Assembly (NCBI GenBank): GCA_030528565.1 | Contig: JAUMYP010000013.1 | Coordinates: 1 to 59,496 of the forward strand | Source of the DNA: Pseudomonadota bacterium | GTDB taxonomy: Bacteria; Pseudomonadota; Gammaproteobacteria; Xanthomonadales; Xanthomonadaceae | Direction: 5' to 3' | DNA: 59,496 nt | In this document: piece after piece, positions 18,305 to 28,377 of the stretch | Layout of the letters: every line of letters starts with the position of its first letter | Position numbering within the stretch: position 1 is the stretch's first letter | The notes under the pieces: generated by a model | Databases searched by the model: none | Told to the model about the DNA's origin: nothing | The model's input: only the letters and a program-made list of their open reading frames with translations | Program-made: the position numbers and the translations under genes

Positions 18305-21139
18305 TTACCAGAGTGTGTATTCCAGCTTGAATACATAGGCGCGGCCACGCGGGTCGGCCACGCGTGGTTCCCAGGCGGCGCCAGCGGCAAAGTCGTTCAT
18401 GTGCGCGGTAAAGGGTGGGGCGGCATCAAACAGGTTCTTGATGCCAAAGCCCAGTTTGAAGCGTTCAAAGCCGGTATAGCTCAGGCTGTAGTTGTACAGC
18501 GCATAGTCGCGCACATCGGGATTCCACTCCCTGGGAATATGGCTGCCGTTGCGCACCGAGACTGGCAGTTCATCCTTGTAGCCGGAGCGATACACCTGGG
18601 TCAGGCTGTGCGCCCAGTTGCCGCGTGCCCAGGAGAAGCCCAGGGTATGCTTCCAGCGCAGCGGCAGGTTGTAATAGCGCACATATTCGCCCACCAGGTT
18701 GTCGGTATAGGGCAGGGTTTCCAGTGCCTTGCTGCGGAATTCGCTGAGATAGCTGCCATTGAGGTTGACGCGCCAGGCGCCCCCGGCCAATTCGCCGGTC
18801 AGGTTGGCATCCAGTTCGATGCCGCGCATGCGGCTGCCGCCGGAGTTGATATAGCGGCGGTCGATATGGGTGATATTGCCGGCCGCGTCACGAATCCAGT
18901 TGGCACTGAAGACATCGTAGTAATCCACCAGCACCTCCAGCGGTGCGTTGCGGATGGTGTTGCTGCGCTCGATTTCCCACCAGTCCAGGCTCATGTTGAA
19001 GTTCTGGTGCGGCGCCAGGACAACACCCAGGCTGCGTTGCCTGGATTCTTCCGGCTGCAAATCCACGCGGCCACCGAAAAGCTGGTCGGGGCGGATGGAC
19101 TCACAGCCGGGTTTGCTGGCATCGGCAACACCACCGGGGCAGCGCGCCGGGTCGGCCAGGTCAAGCCCGGTGTACAGGGTTTCGCTCACGCCATTGAATA
19201 GCTGGTTGAAGCTTGGCACCTTGAAGCCGGTGCTATAGGCGCCGCGGAAGGCCAGCCAGTCGGCGGGACGGTATTTGAACGAGTATTTGGGATTGGTGGT
19301 GGAACCAAAACCGTCGTAGCGGTCATAGCGACCTGCCAGAGTGAATTCCAGGGTGCTCAGCACTGGCAGGTAGAACTCCAGATAGGCTGCGCGCACGTTG
19401 CGGGTGGCGCCCTCCAGTGCGTTGGCATCATCAAATGGCGCATTGAAGATGGGTTGTCCGGCCACGCGGGTATCGCCCTTGAAGCGGTATTGCTCGCGGC
19501 GCAGGTCGATGCCGGTGGCCATGGCGATGGCGCCGCCGGGCAGGCTCCAGGGCAGCTCGCCAGAGAGCGAGGCATCCAGTTGGGTCACGGTGGAGGTGCC
19601 CGAATACAGCTCAACGCCAGCGGCGGAGGCGGCATCCATCAGCGCCTGGCCTTCGGCGGTTTGCGCCTGCCCCGGCAGCAGGAACGGGTTGATATGCCCG
19701 CTGCCAAGTGCGGCCTTCAGTGCATCGGTATAGTGATAGCCGCTGCGGATGGTGGAGGTGGACTGGCTGGAGGCGCGCGAGAGGCCGATATCGTAATCCC
19801 AGGCTTCGCCCAACGTGCCATTGAATGCGAGGAGTGCGCGCCAGCTGTCGGTCACGGTCTGGATTTGTCGCGGGCCGCAGCTGTAGCAGCGCCAGCGGTA
19901 GGCAATCGGCGCGCCGTAATCAAGCTGGGCGGCGCCGAAATAATCGGCCAGCTGCTGATAGATGTGCTCATAGGCGATGCCGCTGGCCGGATACCAGGTG
20001 CTGATGTCGAAGGTGCGGCCAGGGGAAATCTGGTTAGGCTCGAAGGTCTTGGTGACATCCACGCGCGAGCCGGTCAGCTCGATGCTGGCCTGGTGGTTGT
20101 CGGCAATCTTGAAGCTGGCGCGGCCGAGGAAGTCGCGGCTTTCCACCGGCTGCTGGATGACGGCCGCAGCCGGGTAATCCCAGGCGCAGGCATAACGCGA
20201 GGCAGGCTGCCGCCAAAGCAGGTAGTCGTAATCGCCCATCATCTCACCGCCATTGGCGCAGCCAGCGCCGCCGGGCAGGCGCAGCACATTGACGGCGGTC
20301 TGGCGGCTGCCATCACGCGGGTCGATAACGCCAGCTGTGCCGAGCAGCGAGCCTTCGCGGTTGAACACGGTGGCAAACGGGGTGCCCCGGGTGTCCGGCG
20401 AGAGGCCGCGTTCGGGCTGGAAGGTATTGGAGAAGTCGCGGTCGGCACCGCGCAGTATGGTGCTGCGGCGCAGGCTCAGGCTGGCAAAGACATTCCAGCC
20501 GTTTTCATCCAGGTCGCCATGACCGGCCAGGAGGCTGTAGCGGAAGCTATGCCCGCCACCGGCTTCGGTAACATCGGCATCGGCACTGAGCTGCGCCCCC
20601 TGATAATCATCCTTGGTGATGAAGTTGATAACGCCGCCGATGGCATCGGTGCCGTAAATGGCCGAGGCGCCATCGCGCAGCACTTCCACGCGCTCGATGG
20701 CGGCAAACGGAATGGAGTTCAAATCCACTGCGCGGCCTTTCAGGCCGTGGGTGGCGACGCGGCGGCCATTGAGCAGCACCAGGGTGGCATCGGCGCCCTG
20801 GCCGCGCAGGTTGGCGCCGGAGACACCATTATTGCCGCGCTGTTCTTCTGAAGTAATGCCGCCATTGCTGGCAAGGTTGTCCGAGCCATTGCCGGCGATA
20901 TTGAGGAACATCATCAGCTGCTCGGTGGAGCTGATGCCCTGGCGCTCGATTTCATCTTTTTTCAGGGTGGTGATGGGCAGCGCCGCTTCGACCTCGGTGC
21001 GCTTGATACGCGAGCCGGTCACGGTGACGCGGTCAAGTTCCGCATTATTGTTCTGGCTCTGTGCCGCCGCAGGCAGGGCAAGGGCTGAAAGCAGGGCGGT
21101 GCAGAGCAATTTTTTGGCCGGAATTGAACGGGCGCTCAT
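18305..21139 (-). CDS. Large TonB-dependent outer-membrane receptor
   Basis: A 944-aa receptor with signal peptide at 1-27 (LLCTALLSALALPAAAQS). The plug domain spans about 40-160 (LDRVTVTGSRIKRTEVEAAL, LVLLNGRRVATHG, IERVEVLRDGASAIYGTDAI). A barrel of about 750 residues ends in an aromatic C-terminal strand (YVFKLEYTLW). Extracellular loops contain cysteine pairs (RWRCYSCGP and others). The type is common in xanthomonads and shewanellae for carbohydrate, peptide or other nutrient uptake; the substrate cannot be named. I chose the ATG at 21139, which puts the signal at the N terminus; the frame extends 32 codons upstream. It lies 129 bp after a propeller diguanylate cyclase gene on the same strand. 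Confidence 0.9.
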   Translation of the reverse strand: MSARSIPAKKLLCTALLSALALPAAAQSQNNNAELDRVTVTGSRIKRTEVEAALPITTLKKDEIERQGISSTEQLMMFLNIAGNGSDNLASNGGITSEEQRGNNGVSGANLRGQGADATLVLLNGRRVATHGLKGRAVDLNSIPFAAIERVEVLRDGASAIYGTDAIGGVINFITKDDYQGAQLSADADVTEAGGGHSFRYSLLAGHGDLDENGWNVFASLSLRRSTILRGADRDFSNTFQPERGLSPDTRGTPFATVFNREGSLLGTAGVIDPRDGSRQTAVNVLRLPGGAGCANGGEMMGDYDYLLWRQPASRYACAWDYPAAAVIQQPVESRDFLGRASFKIADNHQASIELTGSRVDVTKTFEPNQISPGRTFDISTWYPASGIAYEHIYQQLADYFGAAQLDYGAPIAYRWRCYSCGPRQIQTVTDSWRALLAFNGTLGEAWDYDIGLSRASSQSTSTIRSGYHYTDALKAALGSGHINPFLLPGQAQTAEGQALMDAASAAGVELYSGTSTVTQLDASLSGELPWSLPGGAIAMATGIDLRREQYRFKGDTRVAGQPIFNAPFDDANALEGATRNVRAAYLEFYLPVLSTLEFTLAGRYDRYDGFGSTTNPKYSFKYRPADWLAFRGAYSTGFKVPSFNQLFNGVSETLYTGLDLADPARCPGGVADASKPGCESIRPDQLFGGRVDLQPEESRQRSLGVVLAPHQNFNMSLDWWEIERSNTIRNAPLEVLVDYYDVFSANWIRDAAGNITHIDRRYINSGGSRMRGIELDANLTGELAGGAWRVNLNGSYLSEFRSKALETLPYTDNLVGEYVRYYNLPLRWKHTLGFSWARGNWAHSLTQVYRSGYKDELPVSVRNGSHIPREWNPDVRDYALYNYSLSYTGFERFKLGFGIKNLFDAAPPFTAHMNDFAAGAAWEPRVADPRGRAYVFKLEYTLW

Positions 21140-21163
21140 AGACAGACTCCATGAAAATGATGG

Positions 21164-21181
21164 CGGACACGCGCATGTCCG
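21164..21181. promoter_or_regulatory. Inverted repeat upstream of the TonB receptor gene
   Basis: CGGACA-N6-TGTCCG is a perfect 6-bp inverted repeat, 25-42 bp before the receptor start. The spacing is suitable for a dimeric regulator, or for a small hairpin in the leader. No regulator can be named. Confidence 0.3.
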
Positions 21182-21268
21182 TGACAGGCGGGAAGGCGTG
21201 ATGGCGGGCTTGATAGATGAATCACCTGGGCTCAAGCGTCGCCTAATCTAATGTTTTTTGCCGGAGGG

Positions 21269-24208
21269 TCAATCTGCAATGCACACACGGTTGCGGCCGG
21301 CGTTTTTGGCCCGGTAAAGCGCCTCGTCGGCCTCGTGCAGCAATTGGTGCGGCTCGCGGCTTGGCCCTGAAAGGCCGATGCTGATGGTGCAATAGAGAAT
21401 CTCGCCATTCACCGCATGGATGGGCGTGGCGGCCATTTGTTCGCAAAGCGACTGGCAGCGGGCAAGGGCGCTATCGTGGTCGGCATCGGGTATCAGCAGG
21501 GCAAATTCTTCGCCGCCCAGGCGCGCGCAATTTTCCAGATGGCCTGCGTGCTGCTGCAACAGGCGGGCAAACACAATCAGGGCGCGGTCGCCGGTTTCAT
21601 GCCCGTAGCGGTCATTGATGTGCTTGAAGTGGTCCAGGTCAATCATCGCCAGGCGAATGGCCTGTAGCTGGCACAGGGCTTCCATGTGCTTGCGGGCGCT
21701 GCGGCGGTTGGGCAGGCTGGTCAGCTCATCCTGGCCTGCCAGAAACTCAAGGCGCTGCATCAGTTGCGACTGCACCTGGCTGGCTTCTTGCAGCGCCTGA
21801 TTTTTTTCATTCAGCTCCCGGGTGCGGATTTTGACCTGCTTCTCCAGCTTTTCCCGCCCTTTGTGCAGATTGTGCTCGCGCAGCCGCAGCAATGCCAGCA
21901 GTGCCAGGCCGCCCAGCAGGAGGGCGCCCAGTTGTACAGTCCGGCGCTGCCACCAGGCGGGGGTCAGGGTGAGCTGGAGTGCGGCCTGGTTGGAGGCCGG
22001 TACTTGTTTCCAGTCCAGAGGCGGCGCCATGGCCTGAACTTCGAAAACAAAATTGCCGGGGGGCAGGTTGGTAAATACCGCTTCAGTGCCATTGCCTGCT
22101 TCTATCCAACTGTCATCAAAACCAAGCAGCCGGTAGCGGTAGCGCAACTCCTGGATGCGGCGATGGTTGAGCCCGGCATAGCGAATCACGATACGTTTGG
22201 TGTCCGTGGCCGGGAGTGTTGCAGGCTGCCAGGCAGAATGCTCAATACCATCCACCAGCAATTGCTCAATCACCAATGGCACTTTTACCTGGGTAATGTG
22301 GGTGGGTATCTGGGTATTGATGATGGCGACCCCGGCGCCGGTGGCGACCCAGAAATTGCCATCGGCATCCATGTCGGCAGCCGGGAAGCTATTGCCATTG
22401 GCCTGCGAGCTGGGCATGCCGCTGTCCTGGGTGAAGTGCATCAGTGAGAGCTGGCTGCGTTTGCCCTGGTCGATTTCATCCAGCTGTTTGGGGTCAATCC
22501 GGAAGACGCCGTTATTGCTGCTGACCCAGAGGAAGCCCTGCCGGTCTGGCAGCAGGCGGAACAGGGACTGATTGGGCAGGCCATGTGCCTTGCCATAGCT
22601 GCGGAAGGTATGGCCATCCCAGCGCAGGATGCCGTGGTCGCTGGCAATCAGCATTTCATCGCCCGGCATTTCCAGAAAGTCGAAAACGGTCTGGGCGGGC
22701 AGTTGCGGGTCGCTCTGCCGGTTGTAGCAGCGCCCCTTTTGCCGGCTTTGCGGCAATACGCACAGCCCCTGGCTGCCGCCAAGCCAGAGCGTGCCCTGCG
22801 GGTCTTTGTGGATGACGGTGATAAAGCCTTCCTCAAGCCCGTATTCGGCGCCGTAGTGGTGGACTGCACCGGCCTTGTCCAGCCTGGAGAGGCCGCCATG
22901 CGAGCCAATCCACAAGTCCTCGCCATCGACCAGCAGCGAACGGATACGGTTTGAGCTAAGTCCCGATGTGCGGTCAACTGCTTTTTTGGGCTTGCCGTTC
23001 TCATCCAGCAGCAGGATGCCGCGCTCATAGGTGCCGACCCAGATGCCATCGGCGGCCTCCGCCAGTGCCAGTACGCTGCTATAGGCGTCTTTGCCCCACA
23101 ATGAATCCAGCGTGGTGATTTGCCCCTGTTTCCAGCGGTTAAGCCCGGCGCTGGTGCCTATCCAGATGCTGTCGTCGCGGGCATGCAGCACGGTGCGGAC
23201 GTTTTTGTTGTCCAGCCCGTGACGGGTATCCAGACTCTTGGCGGTACTGCGGGCAATCAGGAACAGGCCATCGGTTGTCCCGACCCAGAGATGGCCTTCA
23301 TTGTCTTCAAACAGTGCCGGGGTGCTGTGTCCGGTCAGGCCTTCCTGCTCACCGACCGCTTCAAGCATATCGCCGCGCCAGCGCAGCAGGCCGCGCTCGG
23401 CGGTGCTGACCCAGATATTGCCGCGCCGGTCTTCAAGCATGGCGCTGATACGCAGCTTTTCAAATGCAGGTACGGCAACCAGGCCGGTGTCCGTTTTTTG
23501 GTACAAGCCGCGCTGCGGGGCAAGAAAGGTTTCGCCCTGACGGGTATGCAGCAGGTTGAAAATGGTGCCGATATGACGGACATCCAATTCCAGTTGCCGC
23601 GCTTGCAGGGTCTGCGGGTTGACCTCGAACAGGACATCATCAGCGGCCAGCAGCAGATAGCCGTTATCAAGCTCGGCTATCGCCGTGACCCAGCTGCTCC
23701 GGGAGCTGCTTGAGACTTTCGGGCCGGGATGCAACTGTCCCTGGTTATCCAGCCGGAACAGGCCGCCTTCGGTGCCGACCCAGATATCGCCATTGCGGGC
23801 CCGGAGCAGCAGCAGGGACAGGCGCGGGTGTCCGGTCAGTGGTTGCCAGTGACCCCGTTCCTGCCGCCATAGCCCGGTTTGCGGGGCGCCAAAAATGACC
23901 CGTCCTTGGGTATCGGTAACTGCATTGCGAAAGGAGCGAGTCTGAAGGCCGGGAATATTGCTGTCATCAAACGGGGTGAAGCTGCGGCCATTGAAACGCG
24001 CCGCCCCCTCCCAGGTCGTCACCCAGATAAAGCCGTCACCATCCTGGGTAATGCCATTGACCATGTTGTGCGGCAAACCGTGACGCATATCCCAGTGCTG
24101 CACGGTGTAATCACTGGCATGCCCCCTATTCAGGGCGGCAGCGGTAAGCGGCAGCAGCAGGCAGGTCGCCAGCAACCAGGCCAGAAGTTTGGCTAAAGGA
24201 CGCTCCAT
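21269..24208 (-). CDS. Membrane diguanylate cyclase with periplasmic two-component-type beta-propeller sensor
   Basis: A 979-aa protein. Residues 1-25 are a signal/anchor (LLAWLLATCLLLPLTAAAL). About 30-640 hold repeated propeller blades with GLPHNMVNGITQDGDGFIWV, DRRGNIWVSTAERGLLRW and GLSSNRIRSLLVDGEDLWIG, as in periplasmic sensors of hybrid two-component systems. A Y_Y_Y domain follows (RYRYRLLGFDDSWIEAG), then a membrane helix (LGALLLGGLALLALLRL), a coiled coil and a GGDEF domain with active motif GGEEF at 898-902. The RxxD inhibitory site expected just before GGEEF is absent (HLEN). It should make c-di-GMP in response to a periplasmic ligand. It lies upstream of the TonB receptor gene. 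Confidence 0.93.
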   Translation of the reverse strand: MERPLAKLLAWLLATCLLLPLTAAALNRGHASDYTVQHWDMRHGLPHNMVNGITQDGDGFIWVTTWEGAARFNGRSFTPFDDSNIPGLQTRSFRNAVTDTQGRVIFGAPQTGLWRQERGHWQPLTGHPRLSLLLLRARNGDIWVGTEGGLFRLDNQGQLHPGPKVSSSSRSSWVTAIAELDNGYLLLAADDVLFEVNPQTLQARQLELDVRHIGTIFNLLHTRQGETFLAPQRGLYQKTDTGLVAVPAFEKLRISAMLEDRRGNIWVSTAERGLLRWRGDMLEAVGEQEGLTGHSTPALFEDNEGHLWVGTTDGLFLIARSTAKSLDTRHGLDNKNVRTVLHARDDSIWIGTSAGLNRWKQGQITTLDSLWGKDAYSSVLALAEAADGIWVGTYERGILLLDENGKPKKAVDRTSGLSSNRIRSLLVDGEDLWIGSHGGLSRLDKAGAVHHYGAEYGLEEGFITVIHKDPQGTLWLGGSQGLCVLPQSRQKGRCYNRQSDPQLPAQTVFDFLEMPGDEMLIASDHGILRWDGHTFRSYGKAHGLPNQSLFRLLPDRQGFLWVSSNNGVFRIDPKQLDEIDQGKRSQLSLMHFTQDSGMPSSQANGNSFPAADMDADGNFWVATGAGVAIINTQIPTHITQVKVPLVIEQLLVDGIEHSAWQPATLPATDTKRIVIRYAGLNHRRIQELRYRYRLLGFDDSWIEAGNGTEAVFTNLPPGNFVFEVQAMAPPLDWKQVPASNQAALQLTLTPAWWQRRTVQLGALLLGGLALLALLRLREHNLHKGREKLEKQVKIRTRELNEKNQALQEASQVQSQLMQRLEFLAGQDELTSLPNRRSARKHMEALCQLQAIRLAMIDLDHFKHINDRYGHETGDRALIVFARLLQQHAGHLENCARLGGEEFALLIPDADHDSALARCQSLCEQMAATPIHAVNGEILYCTISIGLSGPSREPHQLLHEADEALYRAKNAGRNRVCIAD

Positions 24209-24353
24209 GCCTTATGCCTGTGAGTGAGGTGAATGGGGAGTGTTGGAGGGCAATGCTGCGGAATGATAAGTATGAATAGCCTGCTTGTGATATTTGCCTG
24301 ATGAATAGCTTGTCTTTTTGCGGACGTCGGTCACATTTTTCTGGTGTGACGCA

Positions 24354-24381
24354 TAAAAATGGAGCCTCTGAGAGAGGCTCC
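24354..24381 (-). terminator. Intrinsic terminator of gcvP
   Basis: A 9-bp stem GGAGCCTCT/AGAGGCTCC with a 3-nt loop lies 32 bp after the gcvP stop. On the minus strand it is followed by ATTTTTATG. It separates gcvP from the diguanylate cyclase gene. The remaining 24209-24353 holds no gene. Confidence 0.85.
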
Positions 24382-24412
24382 ATAGGGCGATATCCGGGAT
24401 ATCGGATGCGCT

Positions 24413-27325
24413 TTATGCGTCCCCATCCTTGAACGCATCCACCGGGATGCAGGCGCAGAACACGTTCTTGTCGCCATGCACATTGTCCACGCGGCCGACT
24501 GGCGGCCAGTATTTCTGCTGCTTGAGGCTGGGCAGCGGAAATACCGCCAACTCGCGGCTGTAGCCATGCGGCCATTCGCTGGCGGTGGCGGCAGCGGCGG
24601 TATGCGGGGCGTTTTTCAGCGGGTTGTCGGTGCGCTCAAGCTGGCCGTTTTCCACCATGCGGATTTCTTCGCGGATTTGAATCATCGCGTCAATGAAGCG
24701 GTCCAGCTCGTGCTTGGATTCGGATTCAGTCGGTTCCACCATCAAGGTGCCGGCCACCGGGAAGGACAGGGTCGGGGCGTGGAAGCCGAAGTCGATGAGG
24801 CGTTTGGCGACATCCTCGGCGCTGATGCCGGTGGTTTTTTCCAGCGGGCGCAGGTCGAGGATGCATTCATGCGCCACCAGCCCCTGGCGGCCACTGTAGA
24901 GCGTGGGGTAGTGCTCGGCCAGGCGCCTGGACACATAGTTGGCATTGAGCAGCGCCACCTGGGTGGCGAGCTTGAGGCCTGCCGCGCCCATCAGGGTGAT
25001 ATACATCCAGCTAATCGGCAGGATGCTGGCCGAACCAAAAGTGGCGGCACTGACCTGTGCGCCCTGGCCCACGCCCGGCGTGCCGATGGTGTCATTGGCG
25101 GCTTTTGGCAGGAACGGCGCCAGATGCGATTTCACCGCGCAGGGGCCAACGCCGGGGCCGCCGCCGCCGTGCGGGATGCAGAAGGTTTTGTGCAGGTTGA
25201 GGTGCGAGACATCCGAGCCCCACTTGCCGGGTTGGGCCACGCCGACCAGCGCGTTCATATTGGCGCCGTCGGTATAGACCTGGCCGCCGTTGGCATGGAC
25301 GATTTCGCAAATCTCCACCACGCCTTCTTCAAACACGCCGTGGGTGGACGGGTAGGTGAGCATGATGGCGGCGAGGTTTTCCCTGTGCTTTTCGGCCTTG
25401 GCGCGCAGGTCTTCCACATCGACATTGCCCTGCTTGTCGCAGGCCACCACCACCACCTTCATGCCGCATAGCTGCGCGCTGGCCGGGTTGGTGCCGTGCG
25501 CGGATTCGGGAATCAGGCAGATATCGCGATGGCTTTCACCACGGCTGGCGTGCCAGGCGCGGATGGCCAAAAGGCCAGAGTATTCGCCCTGCGCACCGGA
25601 GTTCGGTTGCAGGCTGACCGCGTCATAGCCGGTGCATTCGCAGAGCATGGCTTCCAGCCCGGCGATAAGCGCCTGATAGCCCGCGGCCTGCTCGGCCGGG
25701 GCGAACGGGTGGATATTGGCAAATTCCGGCCAGGTTACCGGAATCATCTCGGCAGTGGCATTGAGCTTCATGGTGCAGCTGCCCAGCGGAATCATGGTGC
25801 GGTCCATCGCCAGGTCCTTGTCGGCCAGCTGGCGCATATAGCGCAGCATTTCGTGCTCGCTGTGGTGGCTGTTGAACACCGGATGGGTGAGATAGGCGCT
25901 GCTGCGGCGCAGGTTTTCCGGAATCAGCGAGGCGGCCTTGCCGTCCAAAGCTTCGATGGACGGCAGCGGCTTGCCGTCGGCAAAAATCGCCCACAACAGT
26001 TGCACGTCCTCGCGGGTGGTGGTCTCATCCAGCGAAATGCAGATGTACTCGCCGCGGTCGCGGCGCAGGTTGACGCCATACCCCAGCGCGCGCTGGAGGA
26101 GCGCAGCAGCGGCCTCGTTACCGAGCTTCAGGCACAGCGTGTCGAAGGCGGTGTCATGGTTGAAGCGCTCGGCATAGCCCAGCTCGGCAAGACCGGCTTT
26201 CAGGATGCCGGTCAGGCGCGCGACGCGCTCGGCGATGCGGCGCAGGCCCTCCGGGCCGTGATACACGGCGTACATCGCCGCCATCACCGCCAGCAGCACC
26301 TGCGCGGTGCAGATATTGCTGGTGGCCTTTTCGCGGCGGATATGCTGCTCGCGGGTTTGCAGGGTCAGGCGGTAAGCCGGGTTGCCATGGGCATCGAGCG
26401 ACACGCCAATCAGGCGCCCCGGCATATTGCGCTTGTAGGCATCGCGGCAGGCCATGAAGGCCGCGTGCGGGCCGCCAAAACCGAACGGCACGCCAAACCG
26501 CTGGCTGTTGCCGATGACGATATCGGCGCCCATTTCGCCGGGCGATTTCAGCAAGGTAAGCGCCAGGAGGTCGGTGGCAAACACCGCCAGCGCGTTGTGC
26601 CCATGGATGGTGTCCACTTCGCCCGACCAGTCAAGCAGCCAGCCGCTGGAAGCCGGGTACTGGACCAGTGCGCCGAAGTAGTCGCCCGCCGCACACAGGC
26701 TGCGCCACTCCTCGGCGCTGTTGGCAATGACAATGTGAATGCCCAGCGGCGCGGCGCGGGTGGCCAGCACTTCCAGGGTTTGCGGGTGGACATCGCCGGA
26801 AACCAGGAAATTGCCGGACTTGTTTTTGGCCGAACGCTTGGCCAGGGTCATGGCCTCGGCCGCAGCGGTGGCCTCGTCCAGCAGCGAGGCATTGGCGATT
26901 TCCATGCCGGTGAGGTCGGCCACCATCTGCTGGAAGTTAATCAGCGCCTCCATCCGGCCTTGCGAGATTTCTGCCTGATAAGGGGTGTAGGCGGTATACC
27001 AGGCCGGGTTTTCCAGGATGTTGCGCAGGATGACATTCGGTGTATGGGTGCCGTAATAGCCCTGGCCGATGAAGTTCTTGTACAGCGTGTTGTTGCGGGC
27101 GAGGGCGCGCAGCTTCTCCAGTGCTTTGACTTCGGTGAGCGATTCAGGCAGCGCCAGCGGCTTTTGCAGGCGGATTTTGTCCGGCACGATGGCATCGGTC
27201 AGCGCATCCAGCGAATCAAAGCCCAGCAGCCCCAGCATCTGCTGGATTTCATCGCTACTGGGGCCGATATGGCGGGCAATGAAGGCATCGTGGTTTTCAA
27301 GGGCGGACAGGGACTGGGATTGCAT
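24413..27325 (-). CDS. gcvP: Glycine dehydrogenase (decarboxylating), P protein of the glycine cleavage system
   Basis: A 970-aa full-length single-chain P protein. It decarboxylates glycine and passes the aminomethyl group to lipoyl-GcvH. The PLP-lysine motif is [19 protein letters not shown], around residue 705. The N-terminal half carries [19 protein letters not shown] and the glycine-rich [21 protein letters not shown] chose ATG at 27325 ([15 protein letters not shown]); the frame runs 13 codons upstream. gcvT and gcvH are not in the window. Expression is controlled by a tandem glycine riboswitch in its leader. Confidence 0.97.
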   Translation of the reverse strand: MQSQSLSALENHDAFIARHIGPSSDEIQQMLGLLGFDSLDALTDAIVPDKIRLQKPLALPESLTEVKALEKLRALARNNTLYKNFIGQGYYGTHTPNVILRNILENPAWYTAYTPYQAEISQGRMEALINFQQMVADLTGMEIANASLLDEATAAAEAMTLAKRSAKNKSGNFLVSGDVHPQTLEVLATRAAPLGIHIVIANSAEEWRSLCAAGDYFGALVQYPASSGWLLDWSGEVDTIHGHNALAVFATDLLALTLLKSPGEMGADIVIGNSQRFGVPFGFGGPHAAFMACRDAYKRNMPGRLIGVSLDAHGNPAYRLTLQTREQHIRREKATSNICTAQVLLAVMAAMYAVYHGPEGLRRIAERVARLTGILKAGLAELGYAERFNHDTAFDTLCLKLGNEAAAALLQRALGYGVNLRRDRGEYICISLDETTTREDVQLLWAIFADGKPLPSIEALDGKAASLIPENLRRSSAYLTHPVFNSHHSEHEMLRYMRQLADKDLAMDRTMIPLGSCTMKLNATAEMIPVTWPEFANIHPFAPAEQAAGYQALIAGLEAMLCECTGYDAVSLQPNSGAQGEYSGLLAIRAWHASRGESHRDICLIPESAHGTNPASAQLCGMKVVVVACDKQGNVDVEDLRAKAEKHRENLAAIMLTYPSTHGVFEEGVVEICEIVHANGGQVYTDGANMNALVGVAQPGKWGSDVSHLNLHKTFCIPHGGGGPGVGPCAVKSHLAPFLPKAANDTIGTPGVGQGAQVSAATFGSASILPISWMYITLMGAAGLKLATQVALLNANYVSRRLAEHYPTLYSGRQGLVAHECILDLRPLEKTTGISAEDVAKRLIDFGFHAPTLSFPVAGTLMVEPTESESKHELDRFIDAMIQIREEIRMVENGQLERTDNPLKNAPHTAAAATASEWPHGYSRELAVFPLPSLKQQKYWPPVGRVDNVHGDKNVFCACIPVDAFKDGDA

Positions 27326-27378
27326 CAGGCGGCTCCAAAGGCGAGGGCAGGGCAGGCGCACCATGCGCCTGTAGCATG

Positions 27379-27560
27379 CCCCTCTGTCCTTTTGCCTGAG
27401 AGTTTGGAGGCCGCCCTGAAACGGCCTTTTGCCCCTTCGGCGCCGGCCTGCGCAAAGGCGGCCAGTCTCTCCAGAGTGTTGTTCGCGCGACGGTCAGGAG
27501 CCTGAGCGATTGCGGGCGGTTGCGCCTTCGGCAGCGGATATTCCGCTTCTCCCGTCGAGG
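27379..27560 (-). promoter_or_regulatory. Tandem glycine riboswitch upstream of gcvP
   Basis: Read on the minus strand, two glycine aptamers lie in series. Aptamer I (about 27485-27560) has GGGAGAAGC, GCCGAAGGCGCAAC and GCTCAGGCTCCTGACCG. Aptamer II (about 27379-27478) has CTGGAGAGACTGG, GCGCCGAAGGGGCAAAAGG and CTCTCAGGCAAAAGGACAGA. These are the conserved glycine-riboswitch core sequences. The second aptamer ends 53 bp before the gcvP ATG. In such tandem switches glycine binding normally turns on gcv genes. No strong terminator is evident between it and the start, so control may be translational. Confidence 0.96.
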
Positions 27561-27602
27561 CTGCGGATTATAGCCGCAGCCAAGGATGCCGGTGCGCGCT
27601 GC

Positions 27603-28280
27603 TCACTCGTCCTGACTGGACGAGGCTGGGCTGTTGGGGCTGTCGCTAGCGGGCAATAGCGCGGCAAGCTGTGCTTCAACTGCGGCCAGGCGGGTTTCAA
27701 GTTCGGCCACGCGCTCGCGCAGGCTGGGTTGCTCGGTGGGGGTGTTGAAGTCCTCCTCGTCGTCTTCCAGCATTTCGCCGGGAGTGAGCAGGTGGCGGTA
27801 GCGTTCCCCGCGTTGTCCGGATTTGCGCGCTACCAGCGCCACCAGCGGCGTGTCTTTCTGCATCAGCCGTTCAAGCACGGCCTGCACTTCTTCGACATTT
27901 TCAAACTTGGCAAGGCGTTCGCTGCGGGCATACAGCTCGTGTGCGGTTTGTGCGCCGCGCAGCATCAGCAGCGCCATCAGTGCGGTTTGCGGCGGGGTCA
28001 GGCCATAGACCAGTTCAAAGCGGTGGGCATAACGCTCGGCGCGGGCGGTGTGTTGCGAGCGCACCAGGCCGCGCACTTCCAGTTGCCGCAGGGCGTAATG
28101 CACTGCGCCCTGCTCCAGCGACATCACCGGGGCGCGGGCGGTTTTCTGGTTGCAGGCCATCATCACGTTATTGACGGTCAGCGGATAGACATCCGGGGTG
28201 GTGGCTTCTTTTTCAATCAGGCAACCGAGGATGCGCGCTTCGGTGGCGTTCAGGCTGGGGGCGGATGGGGTTTCGGTCAT
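27603..28280 (-). CDS. yceH: YceH family protein (DUF480)
   Basis: A 225-aa protein matching YceH/DUF480: LNATEARILGCLIEKEATTP, DVYPLTVNNVMMACNQKTAR and LTPPQTALMALLMLRGAQTA are all diagnostic. The family has two winged-helix domains and a C-terminal coiled coil (VAELETRLAAVEAQLAALLP). The role is not established. I chose ATG at 28280; the open frame extends 96 codons upstream with no supporting content and overlaps the cobalamin riboswitch region on the other strand. Confidence 0.93.
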   Translation of the reverse strand: MTETPSAPSLNATEARILGCLIEKEATTPDVYPLTVNNVMMACNQKTARAPVMSLEQGAVHYALRQLEVRGLVRSQHTARAERYAHRFELVYGLTPPQTALMALLMLRGAQTAHELYARSERLAKFENVEEVQAVLERLMQKDTPLVALVARKSGQRGERYRHLLTPGEMLEDDEEDFNTPTEQPSLRERVAELETRLAAVEAQLAALLPASDSPNSPASSSQDE

Positions 28281-28377
28281 GGTTGGCCCATTGAATCGGA
28301 AAGCCGTCCATTTTATGCGCCTCTCCGGTCTTTCCTGCAAAACGCGGGTAAAATGCGCAGGCTCAAGGTGGCCGGGG

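Noticed and set aside
19454-20851. 465-codon frame antisense to the large TonB receptor
   Set aside because: Low-complexity Gly/Ala/Val shadow of a GC-rich gene; no start signal or recognisable motif.
25496-27505. 669-codon frame antisense to gcvP
   Set aside because: Shadow of GC3 bias; it also crosses the glycine riboswitch region, which has a clear function on the other strand.
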